A DNA stretch of 64,000 nucleotides from Helicostylum pulchrum. Its lineage: Eukaryota; Mucoromycota; Mucoromycetes; Mucorales; Mucoraceae. Within the stretch, counting starts at the first letter, position 1; each line of letters opens with the position of its first letter. Both the position numbers and the translations under genes were made by a program. The stretch spans positions 186,001-250,000 of the forward strand of contig JAIXMO010000003.1 in the NCBI GenBank assembly GCA_025677825.1, in the 5' to 3' direction. This document shows, piece by piece, positions 51,154-61,241 of this stretch. Below the pieces are notes generated by a model. It was given only the letters and a program-made list of their open reading frames with translations, was not told where the DNA came from and did no database searches.

Positions 51154-51620
51154 ATGACAACTACTAATGGTAATAGTAATGATAAAACTTGAATGACTCT
51201 CATGTTGCTAAGCGACATGACTTACTTTTAGAAAAAGAGAACTGTCCAGCAGATTCTGTAGCACTAGGAAGAGCTGCTTGGACTTTACTACATACAACTG
51301 CAGCATATTATCCCGATCGTCCAGCACCTTCACAAATGGATTCTATGAGACTCTTCATGTCGACGTTTGCTGACAATTATCCTTGCTTTAAAGTGAGTGA
51401 ACACATAAACAAAAAAATACTAGTACTGATATAAACAAAAAAGGACTTTAAACAGTATATGGCAGAAGAACCAGTTAGAGTAGGAAGTCGAAAGAAATTG
51501 AGTGAATGGTTATGTAAACAGCATAACAAGGTAAACGAAAAACTTGGCAAGCCTTCATTTGATTGTAAGTTAGTACTTGATCGATGGTTACAAGGCTCTT
51601 TAAAAGAATGTAATCAATAA
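51154..51620 (+). CDS. ERV1/ALR-like FAD-linked sulfhydryl oxidase, apparently damaged
   Basis: The coding text matches Erv1/ALR: ENCPADSVALGRAAWTLLHT, AAYYPDRP, FADNYPC, then SEWLCKQHNKVNEKLGKPSF followed by DC. The first Cys of the catalytic CxxC is present in NYPC, but the next codons are TTT AAA and the intron begins. Downstream of the intron no second Cys is supplied by either acceptor (aag|GAC or cag|TAT). The structural pair C...C (LC...FDC) is intact. The ATG at 51154 (MTTTNGNSND) is out of frame with the body; adding one base in the A run near 51184-51187 would restore it. No in-frame ATG exists before the FAD-binding region. In mitochondria Erv1 reoxidises Mia40. This copy may be a pseudogene, or the assembly may contain two errors. 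Confidence 0.6.
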
Positions 51621-52065
51621 AAAGGGGAGGAGGGTATGACTTCTTCCTGTGTAACTATGAAATGTGAAGATATTTTTTTTCATTTTTTCCTTTTGGACAT
51701 GCACGTAACCAGTCTCCCTGAAAGCGATAGCCTTAGGTATATACCTGAGCTATAAAAAAAAGAGCCCACGTCTTTTCTTATATTTTTATTTTTGAATGGG
51801 AGAAAAACAACCGCAACCTCCTACATTTTTTTGCAGTGAGTTTATTTTTTGGCAGTTTATTTTTCCCCCACCTTGAAAAAAGAAACATATATTATATTAA
51901 TATTGGCGTTAAGTATTTTATTACAATAAAAGTTATAATTAAATGAAATATGTGAAATGTGTGTGATCGAAAGGATATATATATATTACATGGAGTGTGT
52001 GAATTGTGAGATAGAAAGGATATATATAAATATATATATATATGGGATGGAGTGGAGGGGGGTTA
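51621..52065. other. Convergent intergenic region
   Basis: This is the 3' region of the ERV1-like gene and of topoisomerase III. TA-rich tracts occur at about 51976-52040. No gene is supported. Confidence 0.5.
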
Positions 52066-54502
52066 TTAGTCAATCCACTCGAAAAACCCACAACCACTAT
52101 CGACGACTGGGCAAACATAGAATGACCTCCCGCGATTGGCATTGTTCTTGTTTACTTTTCTTGTTGCACAATCTTTATTGCAGTAACAAAGTTTTGTCCC
52201 AGTAGGAGCATCATTTGTACTGGTATTAGGTCTAGCTGGAAAAGAAGGTGACCCTCTTCCTCTACCAGTATTTCCTCCACGGCCACTTCCTCTAGTTGCA
52301 GTTTCTCCACGACCGCGACCGCGACCGCGACCGCGACCTCTTCCACGACCATTACTACTATTTCCACCTGCACCGCGATTATTATTCCCGTTACCTCTGT
52401 TAAAGAAACTCCCTCCGCCACTACTACTATCACCTCCGTTGGAATTATCTTCCGCTTCTCGAAAATGAGCTTCCATAGATTGATTAATAACTCTGAAATC
52501 ACATTTCAAATGAGAAAACATATCCGAGTATTTGCGTATGGAATCGTTTCTTACTTCCAGAGAAGATTTTGAGCCCTCACAGATAGCTTTTAAATCAGCC
52601 TCCATTTGTCTACGAAGAGCCGGCTTACTTAAACTATGCTCCAAATCGATTTGATTATAGCCAGTAATAAGGGCAATACCCAAGGTTAAAGGTTTAAAGT
52701 ACTGGGTTTCTTTGAATACGTATTTTCGATCGATGATTTTTTGAATATGTTCAGCGATAGTGGCATCGGTACCAATTTCGTTCTTTTCCATTAAGGTAAT
52801 TAAATCTGATTCTGTCAAAAATTTGGGAGCTGTGGTGGTACCTTGTTCCAAATTTAATTGGGCAGGCGTAAACACATCACCGTCATGAAATTCAGGTACT
52901 TCATTGCCGTTCCATTTATCGTACGTGTAAACTTCCAGGTAATTACGCTCAAGAATAACGAGGCCCTTGGCATCAAAGAATTCCTCCCCCATTTGAACTT
53001 CGATATTTGTCTCATGGCCAAGCGCATTTTTCCAGCAGCATCCAAGGAATCGACGAACAATGAATTCATATACTCGCTTATTATCACCTGTTAAACTGGA
53101 ATCATAGGAAGTAGGATGGATAGGTGGATGTGCTTTATCGTTATTCTTTCCGAATCTAGGCCTTTCAAATTCTCCATCTCTTAATCTTTTACATGTTTTT
53201 TTTAAAAAAAAGTAAGTCGCCCTCTCTTTTTTTTTTTTTTTTGTTGAAGCGGTTTTACTTACAATTGCGCATATTCACCCCAAGAACTATCTTGCGTTTG
53301 TTGATTTATCAAACTCATAAAATCAAATCCCTGATCAAATTGATCTGTTTCAGTTCTTGGATAACTAATTGAACCTTTTGTATACAGTTCTTCAGCAATG
53401 GACATGATACGAGCACCTGATAAACGTAATACTTTACAAGCCACTTTTTGCATTTCTACGGTTGTTAAAGGTAACGGTTTCCATTTTGAAGTTGCTTTTG
53501 ATTTTATATTTGTAACCGTAGCAGTTCTTGCTTGCACACAGCTTTCAAAACAAATAAAACTCGTCCAATGTTCAAATAAATGATTTCGTCTCCAAGTAAA
53601 TGTGGTATTTAGCGGTGCTTCATTTGGTTGTTCTCTGTCTTGTTGATATGTCATTGTGATCTTCCAAAATTGCTCTGGTCGAAAGTTTTCTACTTGCAAG
53701 TACCTATCTACCACAAACCCAAGTGTAGGGAATTGACAACTTCCATAACTAATAATCTTTCTTTGATCCATTGTAAAAAAGCCTTTTAACTGCATCGTCT
53801 GTAATCGTGTGTATGCTGCGCCAATCCTTAAATCGAGTTCGGATCTAGTTCGAACTGCCTCTACCTGTTTCATGTCTAGTTCAATATGATTCCTAGCTGC
53901 GCTATGAATTGCCCTGGATGATAAAGTATTTAAATAAGTGATAAATGATGCGCATACAAAAAAAAAAAAAAACTTACGGTGCTAGCATAGAAGAAAAATG
54001 AGCTCTCCAAACAGTTATATTAGGTTTTACAGATCGGCATAGATCAGCTACATCGCCACCTATAGCTTCACCTTCTCTATCGCCATCAGTCCAGATAAAT
54101 AAAACATCGGCTCGTCTTACTTCTGATTTCAAGTTGTCGGCAATGGGTTGAAGGTGATTAGATACAGTTTTAATAACAGGCGTGAAAAATAAGTCCTCTA
54201 GTGGGTAGTCGTACCAGCTTTTATTAATACCACCTTCAAAAGATAATTCTAGTAAATGTCCTTTTAAGGCGGTCATGACAACACTTGCAGGTCCTGTAGA
54301 AAAGTTGTAGGTAAAGTCATAATTTTTAACATGATCATCTCCTGTTGGTCTCTTTTACAAATAAAAAAAGTAAGTCTATGGTATATACACACACATACAT
54401 ATAAAAAAAGAGGTGTATTTACTATTGTATAACTAGATTGAGAAAGAATAGATGCTATTGCTTTTGCTGCGCTTGGTTTTTCAGCCACACATAAAACACG
54501 CA
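52066..54502 (-). CDS. TOP3: DNA topoisomerase III (type IA)
   Basis: The ATG at 54502 opens MRVLCVAEKPSAAKAIA, the Toprim start. Acidic Toprim residues follow in WTDGDREGEAIG. The catalytic Tyr lies in the type IA motif S-I-S-Y-P-R-T-E-T (around 53345-53370), preceded by E-E-L-Y-T-K-G. The C-terminal third has a Gly/Ser/Asn linker, an Arg-Gly repeat (52310-52345) and a GRF-type zinc finger (LCYCNKDC...FYVCP...GCGFFEW). The presence of RG and GRF modules resembles metazoan TOP3A more than yeast Top3. With a RecQ helicase and Rmi1 it would dissolve double Holliday junctions. Five exons are seen. The start is head-to-head with the nucleotide-sugar transporter gene, with starts 175 bp apart. Confidence 0.94.
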
Positions 54503-54677
54503 TTCTTTTTTCGTTGTCTTGCAAGAAAAAAAGAAGAAAAAAAAAGGCTTGAAAAAAAAAGAGTCCCTGTTTTTTTGTATGTTTTGAAACTACGGTTGTC
54601 TTATTTATTTTTAGACTTTTTTATATTTTATTTCGTCTTTTCTTCTTCCTTAAAAAAATACAAGTTTTGAACAAAAT

Positions 54678-56071
54678 ATGAATTCCTCAAGAGATGACAT
54701 TCCAATGAGTCGTAAAGACATGGACGAAAGCGAAGAACATTTTTTACCTACACCCGTTCAAAGCCGAGGTGAGAAGCAACATCCTATATCACTTATCGCT
54801 GCCGTTGTCAGTTTCTATTTTGTCATTTCACTCTCTGTTGTCTTTTTAAACAAGATTATTATGAGTGGCTCTTCTGACTTCCCTTATGCTCTTTTCGTTA
54901 CTTGGTATCAACTTGTTGTCGCTTTGATTCTTTTACTTATTTGGGCTTCTCTCGGTAAAAGGTAAGAAAGAGAAAGAGAGAAAAAGTTTTTTTTTCTAGA
55001 TGAACTCAACATCTATTATAGTTACAAATTGTTTAGCATCATTCCACCTTACGAGTTTAATCTCGCTATTGCTAAAAAGGTTGCACCTTTAACTTTTGTC
55101 TATGTTGGTATGTTGGTAATGAATAACTTGTGCTTAAAGTATGTCCATGTTACATTTTATCAAGTAAGTTACATACACATTTATACATATATATATATTA
55201 AAACTGATCACTATTTTTAAATAGGTTGCTAGATCATTATCCATCAACTTTACTATTCTTTTCACCTTGCTCATCCTTCACAAAAAGACCTCTTTCCCAG
55301 CTCTGGTAGCTTGTGGTATTGTATTTTCCGGTTTTGTGATCGGTTCTTATGGTGAGATCAACTTTTCTTGGCCTGGTGTGTTTTACGGTGTTGGTTCCAG
55401 TGCGTTTGTTGCTTTATACGGTATCTATGTTCAAAAGACTTTAGTAGTAGTCGATAACAATCAATGGTAAATATATAAAAGAAAGGGGAAGGAGGAGGAA
55501 TATATGTACTTATTCATTATTTTAGGAAATTGCTTCATTATAACACTACACTTGCCATCATCTTCCTTTCTCCTCTTCTTTTGTTATCTGGTGAAATCTC
55601 TGATATTATGGAGACATCTGAAATCATTTATACTTCAAGCTTTTGGGTTTTAATGGTAAGTTAAAAAAAAAAAGTTTTTTAATTGGATATTAAAAAAAAT
55701 AATTATTTTAGACCATTACTGGTGTTACTGGATTTGGTATCAATATTGCCATGTTCTTGCAGGTCAAGTACACTTCTGCTTTGACAAACACCATCAGTGG
55801 TACCGCAAAGGTATTTATTATTTAATTTATTAAAGTGGGGAGGTAATACATGTATTAATTTTATATTTTGTGTGGTAGTCCTGTGTTCAAACCGTTTTAG
55901 CTGCCATGATCTTTAAAAATGAAATCTCAGCCTTAGTAAGTTAATTTTGGACGATCCTTTTTTTCTTTTTTTAAACTAATCTTTTTTTAGAATGGACTTG
56001 GTATATTATTAGCCTTGATTGGATCTGGTTACTACAGTTGGGTTCGTTATCAAGAAAGAATCTCCAAGTAA
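54678..56071 (+). CDS. GDP-fucose-type nucleotide-sugar transporter (SLC35C1-like, TPT family)
   Basis: Seven exons (54678-54961, 55022-55163, 55225-55466, 55526-55655, 55712-55810, 55879-55935, 55991-56071) total 1035 nt, coding 344 residues. About ten membrane segments are seen. Family segments include FYFVISLSVVFLNKIIM, FPYALFVTWYQ, V-A-R-S-L-S-I-N-F-T-I, and near the end SGTAKSCVQTVLA with G-S-G-Y-Y-S-W-V. The pattern fits the GDP-fucose transporter branch of the triose-phosphate translocator family. Such carriers import GDP-fucose into the Golgi in exchange for GMP. Mucoralean cell walls and polysaccharides contain fucose, which makes this specificity plausible, but related specificities cannot be excluded. 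Confidence 0.88.
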
Positions 56072-56576
56072 ATCCCCCACTTACATATCATATACATAAA
56101 CTACTACTTTTTAAGCTCGTTGTTTTATTAGAAAAACAACAGTTTTATTACCCCCCAACCCCTCTTTAAAATAAATCGTGGGCTTATTATCGTGTAACTA
56201 TAATAAGCCTTAACTTCTGTGTTTAGGTAATCAGTTTTTTTTTTTTTTGTGTATTAATAGACCTTTTTTTTTCTTTTTTTGTCAGTTGCGACACTTCCAT
56301 TTATCCAATTGCCGTATCACTGTCTTTATAAGGTCTTTTTTATCTATAAATGGTCAATTTACTTTTGATATGAAGCCTTTCGTGGCTGAATTAGATGAGC
56401 CCTTTCTTGCAGTTGTACAAGTGGGCTTTGCTGCTTTAATGTTTTTTTGCGGTAAAAATAAGAAATATTACATTTAATACAGATTTATTTATTATAAAAG
56501 TTTAAAAGGTACTACTGCAGTGCCATCGCTTGTCAACAAGACACTCTTCTGCCTGCAATACATAGTAAAAGATATA
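56072..56576. other. Downstream region of the transporter gene
   Basis: No gene is supported. A 76-codon open run (56247-56477) has no recognisable family. Confidence 0.45.
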
Positions 56577-56959
56577 CAGTTGATCCAATAAATTATGTCG
56601 TCCGGGCCGAACAAAATGTCGCCCAATCAGAAATAAAATGTCGCCTAATCAGAACCACTTCTGCTCACTGTACAAAGTTTATCAACGAACTCCTTGACAT
56701 TCTAGATGATATGGGAGATATGAAAGGGTCTTATGCGATTATGGATAATTGCTCTATTCATGGTTCTAAACTTAACGCAATTGAACAGTTCTGGTCTCTC
56801 GTCAAAGGAAAAATGAAGCGTGACAAACTTTTGCAGTCAGGGACCATATCCAGTAGAATCAAGGGCGCCTGCGAGCAAGCCCTATTGAGTGACTTGCATG
56901 GTTTTGCAAACCATTCAAAACGTCAAATCTCGAAATGTTATGATAGAATTCCTTTTTAA
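56577..56959 (+). mobile_element. Deleted Tc1/mariner element: 5' end plus transposase C-terminus
   Basis: TA followed by CAGTTGATCC at 56577 resembles a Tc1/mariner terminus. About 70 bp later an open frame begins, reading (FINELLDILDDMGDMKG) then S-Y-A-I-M-D-N (second catalytic Asp), and then jumps directly to LNAIEQFWSLVKGKMKR (catalytic Glu). Roughly 20 residues between Asp and Glu are missing, and the whole N-terminal half is absent. The frame then stays open to the stop at 56957-56959. It is an internally deleted, non-autonomous relic. A matching right end was not found. A 22-bp tandem duplication (56613-56654) lies within the terminal part. Confidence 0.72.
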
Positions 56960-57562
56960 ACTTCTTTAAATATACACTCTAAGAGAAGAAACAAATAAAA
57001 AAGAATTTGAACATGAATAAAAAAGTTATTTAGTAGGAAAAGGTAACACAAACAACAAGGTTAGATAGAGGTTATTCTCATACCGTTATCATTTTGACAT
57101 GTTTGAGTAAAGAAAGTGGAATATTGTACTTTTTTTCAATTTTGGCGGGTACTCTCAACTTGTACTAATTATGAATAAAACTCTAGTCTATTTTATAATA
57201 TGAATATACACTGGTGAGGATGATAAGCATTTCCGTACGATCAAAGTTTGGTGAGTAAAATATATAATATAAGGATATTGGTACCATTGCTGAAACGATG
57301 TTAAATACTCTGTGCCGTTTCAACGAAGTATGATAGCTTTTTTTAAACAAAATCAAATTTCTGATGTAACTTTATATAGACTAAATCCGGCAAAATTGCA
57401 GATGACTTTAAAAATAGTGGCATCAAGCAGAAGTAGGCCAAAGTAAGAATAAAGAAAGTATTATTTGTACATATGTATTTGTATCGCTAAGGATTAATAT
57501 AGGCAATACTGAAATCATCGATGATGCAAGAAGTAACGTGCATCTACTTTTAAATCTACATT

Positions 57563-57598
57563 TTTTTAAGAAACGGTCATTTTTTAAGAAACGGTCAT
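57563..57598. repeat. Perfect 18-bp tandem duplication
   Basis: Two identical 18-bp units at 57563-57580 and 57581-57598 (unit contains AAGAAACGGTCAT). Confidence 0.9.
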
Positions 57599-57899
57599 TT
57601 TTATATATGTATATATTTTTTTTGCTGATTTCAGGCAAGTGCCATCTATCGTGATGCAACTTACTACGAAATGCTAATATAAGTTATTGGTTTTCCCGAA
57701 GCTTTCTATGAGATTTTTGTCGCTTCGAGAAAGCCTTTACAAGAGCAAACGCCTCAGAAGCATCACTATCTTGACTATAAGCTTCTATGTATCTGAAACT
57801 TTTGTTGAAAAAGCGCCTGATGAGTAAAGGAGCTTCACCAGGAGGAGAGGCGCCGTCCAAAAATCCATGTATGTTGTAGTCTAAGGATTTAAAATTGTA

Positions 57900-58260
57900 G
57901 TTAGCTCATGAAGAAGACAAACGTGTACAGAAGAAACTAAAGATAAGTGTAGCTACAAGTAGTAATGATGATCGTTCTGTTATGTCTGGAAGTGATGTTG
58001 AAGAAGATGAAACTGAATCAAGAAAGAACATCTGGCAAGACTGGAAGGAGTTTCTAAATAATGCTCAAAATAACAAATATCTTCCATCTCTCAGGTACTA
58101 CCATACGAATACTCATCTTTTATTCTGAAAATTAACAAAATAATATAGCCCAGAAAAGCATGATGTAATTTGGTAGGGGATTGATTTACGCCGCCGTTCA
58201 TCTCTTCCAGAAGGTCTTTATACCCGAATGAGGTACGAAACAGCTCATCTCCTTCTCAAT
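57900..58260 (+). pseudogene. Decayed coding fragment of unknown family
   Basis: An open run of about 75 codons (57904-58128) has protein-like composition, with segments SGSDVEEDETESRKNIWQDW and NNKYLPSLR. After a stop, a second piece (about 58150-58260) reads G-I-D-L-R-R-R-S-S-L-P-E-G-L-Y. It is probably a broken exon set of a lineage-specific gene. No function can be assigned. Confidence 0.35.
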
Positions 58261-58621
58261 TCAAATATTTTACATGTATTACGTTATTGCAGTTTATTAT
58301 GTGTATTTTTTCATCATTATAATTATTAAATAGCTTATCTTTGTCTATTTCTTTGCAAAAATAAACAAGCAAATAAACATTTAAGCACATATGTTAAAGT
58401 GTTGCATGGACGATGCTAAATAATATTTTTTATCATGATGTACTGGTAATGGCATGTCAAAGTAGTTTGTGTTGCGTTTAAAGCTCAAATAAGTGCATCT
58501 TCATTATGCGATATACCTATACTGAAGTAGACAAACAGGGAAAGCTGCAATTCATTTGTGATTGAGCAAATACCATCAAAAGAATTTAAACAATAGCAAC
58601 TCAAGAGCTTGACTGTCTTCA

Positions 58622-58671
58622 CTTTTCACTCTGACCAAAGAATACTCTTTTCACTCTGACCGAAGAATACT
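58622..58671. repeat. 25-bp tandem duplication
   Basis: Two adjacent 25-bp units (58622-58646 and 58647-58671) differ at one base. They lie just inside the putative transposon end at 58832-58856. Confidence 0.85.
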
Positions 58672-58831
58672 CTTTTTTTTTGTATGAAACGAAGAAAATT
58701 CGTCAGTATCACGAGCTTCTCCTAACAAATGTGTAATCACATTTGCTTTTTTCTTTAGAAGTAAATTATTCAGTGCACAATAATAAGGGTAATATCCGAT
58801 ATAAGGGTGACTTTTCTTCCGCATTTCGGCC

Positions 58832-58856
58832 ACCCTTAAATAAAGCCGCTACTGTA
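58832..58856. repeat. Second copy of the 25-bp Tc1/mariner-type end
   Basis: Identical to 9098-9122. Read on the minus strand it begins at TA-CAGTAGCGGC, so any element body would extend toward lower coordinates. Just inside it, GGGTG and CACCC (58806-58835) could pair as a hairpin. Confidence 0.6.
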
Positions 58857-59582
58857 GTTACTTATATTTTACACGTTAGTTAATAATTCTTGTTCAGTTG
58901 ATAGTGCTCACTTGAAATTACTTTAATTCAGAGAAATACTACTTGATACTCTTCACAACAAAATATTTCCTATAGGTGTTAAATCTCGTTGTTTGCTTTT
59001 ACTAATATCCTGTTACAGGCCAATCTTTTTTAGGCATAGGTAATTAGCCAAGTTTTTTTTCTTGTAGCAGCTTTTGATTAAGAGTAAAATACATTTGTAT
59101 CTGTTACAATATTCCAGTTGTTACGTATTGTTCATCATAAAATAAAACTCACGTTTATACCTGTGTAGTTATATTCTTTCTTCTTCTCGAAAGTGACATT
59201 ATGTAACACACAGACTCGTACAAGTGATACCAACAGAGTCAAAATTGATGCAAAATATCATGTTATGCACATGGTTGGAATCAGAACTTGATGAGTTGAA
59301 TGTTAGTATTCGTAACGGGTAAAGAAGTGTTTTTGAATTCATGTTCACATGAAAGTAGAAGCGTTACATCATATGGGCATGCATTATTCTACTTGACATA
59401 CCTATTCTTTTTAGTTTCTTGGTGCGAAAGTAATAAGTTGTTACAAGGTAATGCTTTTTTATTTATTTATTCTCAAAACGCGTTAGCATGTAAAATACCC
59501 GTTCTGACTGTCATGTTCACATATATAGTTTTGACACTTTCAATGCAGAAAACAAGAGATTTACAATATGAAAATGGTACTT
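58857..59582. other. Region without a supported gene
   Basis: Decayed coding text may be present (for example around 59215-59290), and a 98-codon open frame at 59300-59596 is hydrophobic. Neither matches a known family, and the open frame runs into the last codons of the UBX gene on the other strand. Confidence 0.4.
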
Positions 59583-60514
59583 TTATTTTTTATTAAATAA
59601 ACCCTTTTGTAACCATTTTGGCACAGCCTTTGATTTAGGTTTAGATTCAGAAGAAGTGCCAGAGGATGTGTTTGTAGCGGGTGTACTCGATTGTAAAGGT
59701 GCAGCAGTAGTTAATTCCTGTCTCATGTCAAGGTACTCTTGCTTTAAATCATTATTGCCTACACAAAAAAAGTTATACACATTATAAATAAAAAGACATT
59801 ATATAGACCCGTTTTTTTTTTTTGCCAACCTTTTTCTCCTTGTTCAATCCAACCGAATAAAACATTTGAAGCGGGTGATAATCCAGCCTTGAAAAGGGTC
59901 AATGAAGGTTCGATCAATTTGGTGCGTGGAGGTAAACAGAGTACAAACTTGCGATCAGGTGTTTCCAGTAGTGATTTGGTGAATTCGTATAATGCAGAAA
60001 CTAGTAACAAATACTTTAATTATCTGCAGCACACATTTAAAAAAAAAAATTGCCAATATACATACCTCTTTCTCTCGATTGAAACACTGCTTGTACAATG
60101 GTATGATCAGGCATGCGAATACGAATGGTTGTTCTGGGATATTTTTTCAACTTTTCCTGTTCCTCTCCCTCCCTCATCTTTTGAGTCTTTAAAGGTCTGA
60201 ATAATAATAAAAAAAATCCCACCCAATTTAGATTTATGTTGTTTCGTTGTAGATCATTACTTACTTGTTTTCGAGGTTTTGTCTACGTTCTACAGTGGAC
60301 TGATATAACTGTTTTATTTCGTTGGCCTCTAATTTATAAGCTGTTTCTGGTAATTCGGCTACAACAACAAAAAAAAGTTGTTAGATCTTGTTACAATACA
60401 GATAAGATAAACTAACTTACGTATTTGACTAGCATTCTTGGGAGGACTCAAGATTTTTAATTGTCTATCGAAGGGTTCTATAGTAACAGCAGCAGCATCA
60501 GTAGTAGTAGACAT
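59583..60514 (-). CDS. UBX-domain protein, TUG/ASPSCR1-like
   Basis: A small protein of roughly 215 residues over about five exons; ATG at 60514 (MSTTTDAAAVTIEPFDRQ). The middle is a UBX fold: YPRTTIRIRMPDHTIVQAVF, then YEFTKSLL and F-V-L-C-L-P-P-R-T-K-L. The arrangement (I-E-P-S-L-T-L-F-K-A-G-L) matches the UBX domain of TUG/ASPSCR1 (yeast Ubx4) better than that of p47. UBX proteins are cofactors of the Cdc48/p97 ATPase. The C-terminal tail is Ser/Thr/Lys-rich and ends WLQKGLFNKK. The N-terminal ubiquitin-like domain of full-length TUG is absent, so it is a short version. Confidence 0.8.
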
Positions 60515-61241
60515 TTTGAATAAGAGAAAAAAAGAAAAAAAGAAAAAAATACGTAATCTGAAATTCAAAGAATTAAAGAAACGTCGCTCAAAATCGCTCG
60601 GATGCGATCTTCCCCTTTTTTTTAAGAAGCATATATAGTTTCTTATTATTTCACTATGGGTAATAGTTCAATTTATAATTTTTGCAACCAACGAAATAGG
60701 AATAGTTAGTTAACAGAGTAAACATAAACACCCTCCAAAGCCCATAGTTTTTTTTTGGGGGTGTACTTGTGTTATTCAAATAGTATTTCCGTTGTCAGTC
60801 TTATTCTATAGATTCTAGCGCCATCGGACCAAACAAGGCCTTCATACTGATATACAGCCTATTCTATATGTTTATCGCTGATATATAGTATAGATTCGAA
60901 ACAAGAATTAATATTTTTTTTTCCTTTTTATTTTTATACAAACGACAAGTGTACTTTTAAATGATTTACATACTCTCAATTTTAATTACAACAATAATAA
61001 TTGGCTTGTTCTTAAAAAAATAATGTCAGTTTGGTTTCTTACTTGAAATTTCTTTTGTCTGTTGTCTTAGTCAGGGAACAATAAATAAATCTTATGATCG
61101 TTCTTAAAACTCTTTTGTTTATAAACAAGGGGGGAAACAGAAAGTTATTACATTGTAAACAAACATTACATGTTTAAAATATATATAAATTTAACTTCTT
61201 TAAACTTTCCTTCTTTTTTTTGTTGTTGCGTAAATAAAAAA
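60515..61241. other. Divergent promoter region
   Basis: This 727-bp AT-rich region lies between the UBX gene and the M28-family gene. No gene or recognisable site is seen. Confidence 0.5.

Noticed and set aside
52310..52345. CG-rich alternating repeat as a possible regulatory or recombination site
   Set aside because: It is coding sequence for the Arg-Gly repeat of topoisomerase III and needs no other explanation.
59300..59596. 98-codon hydrophobic open frame with ATG
   Set aside because: No recognisable family, and it runs into the last codons of the UBX gene on the other strand. The surrounding block is decayed.
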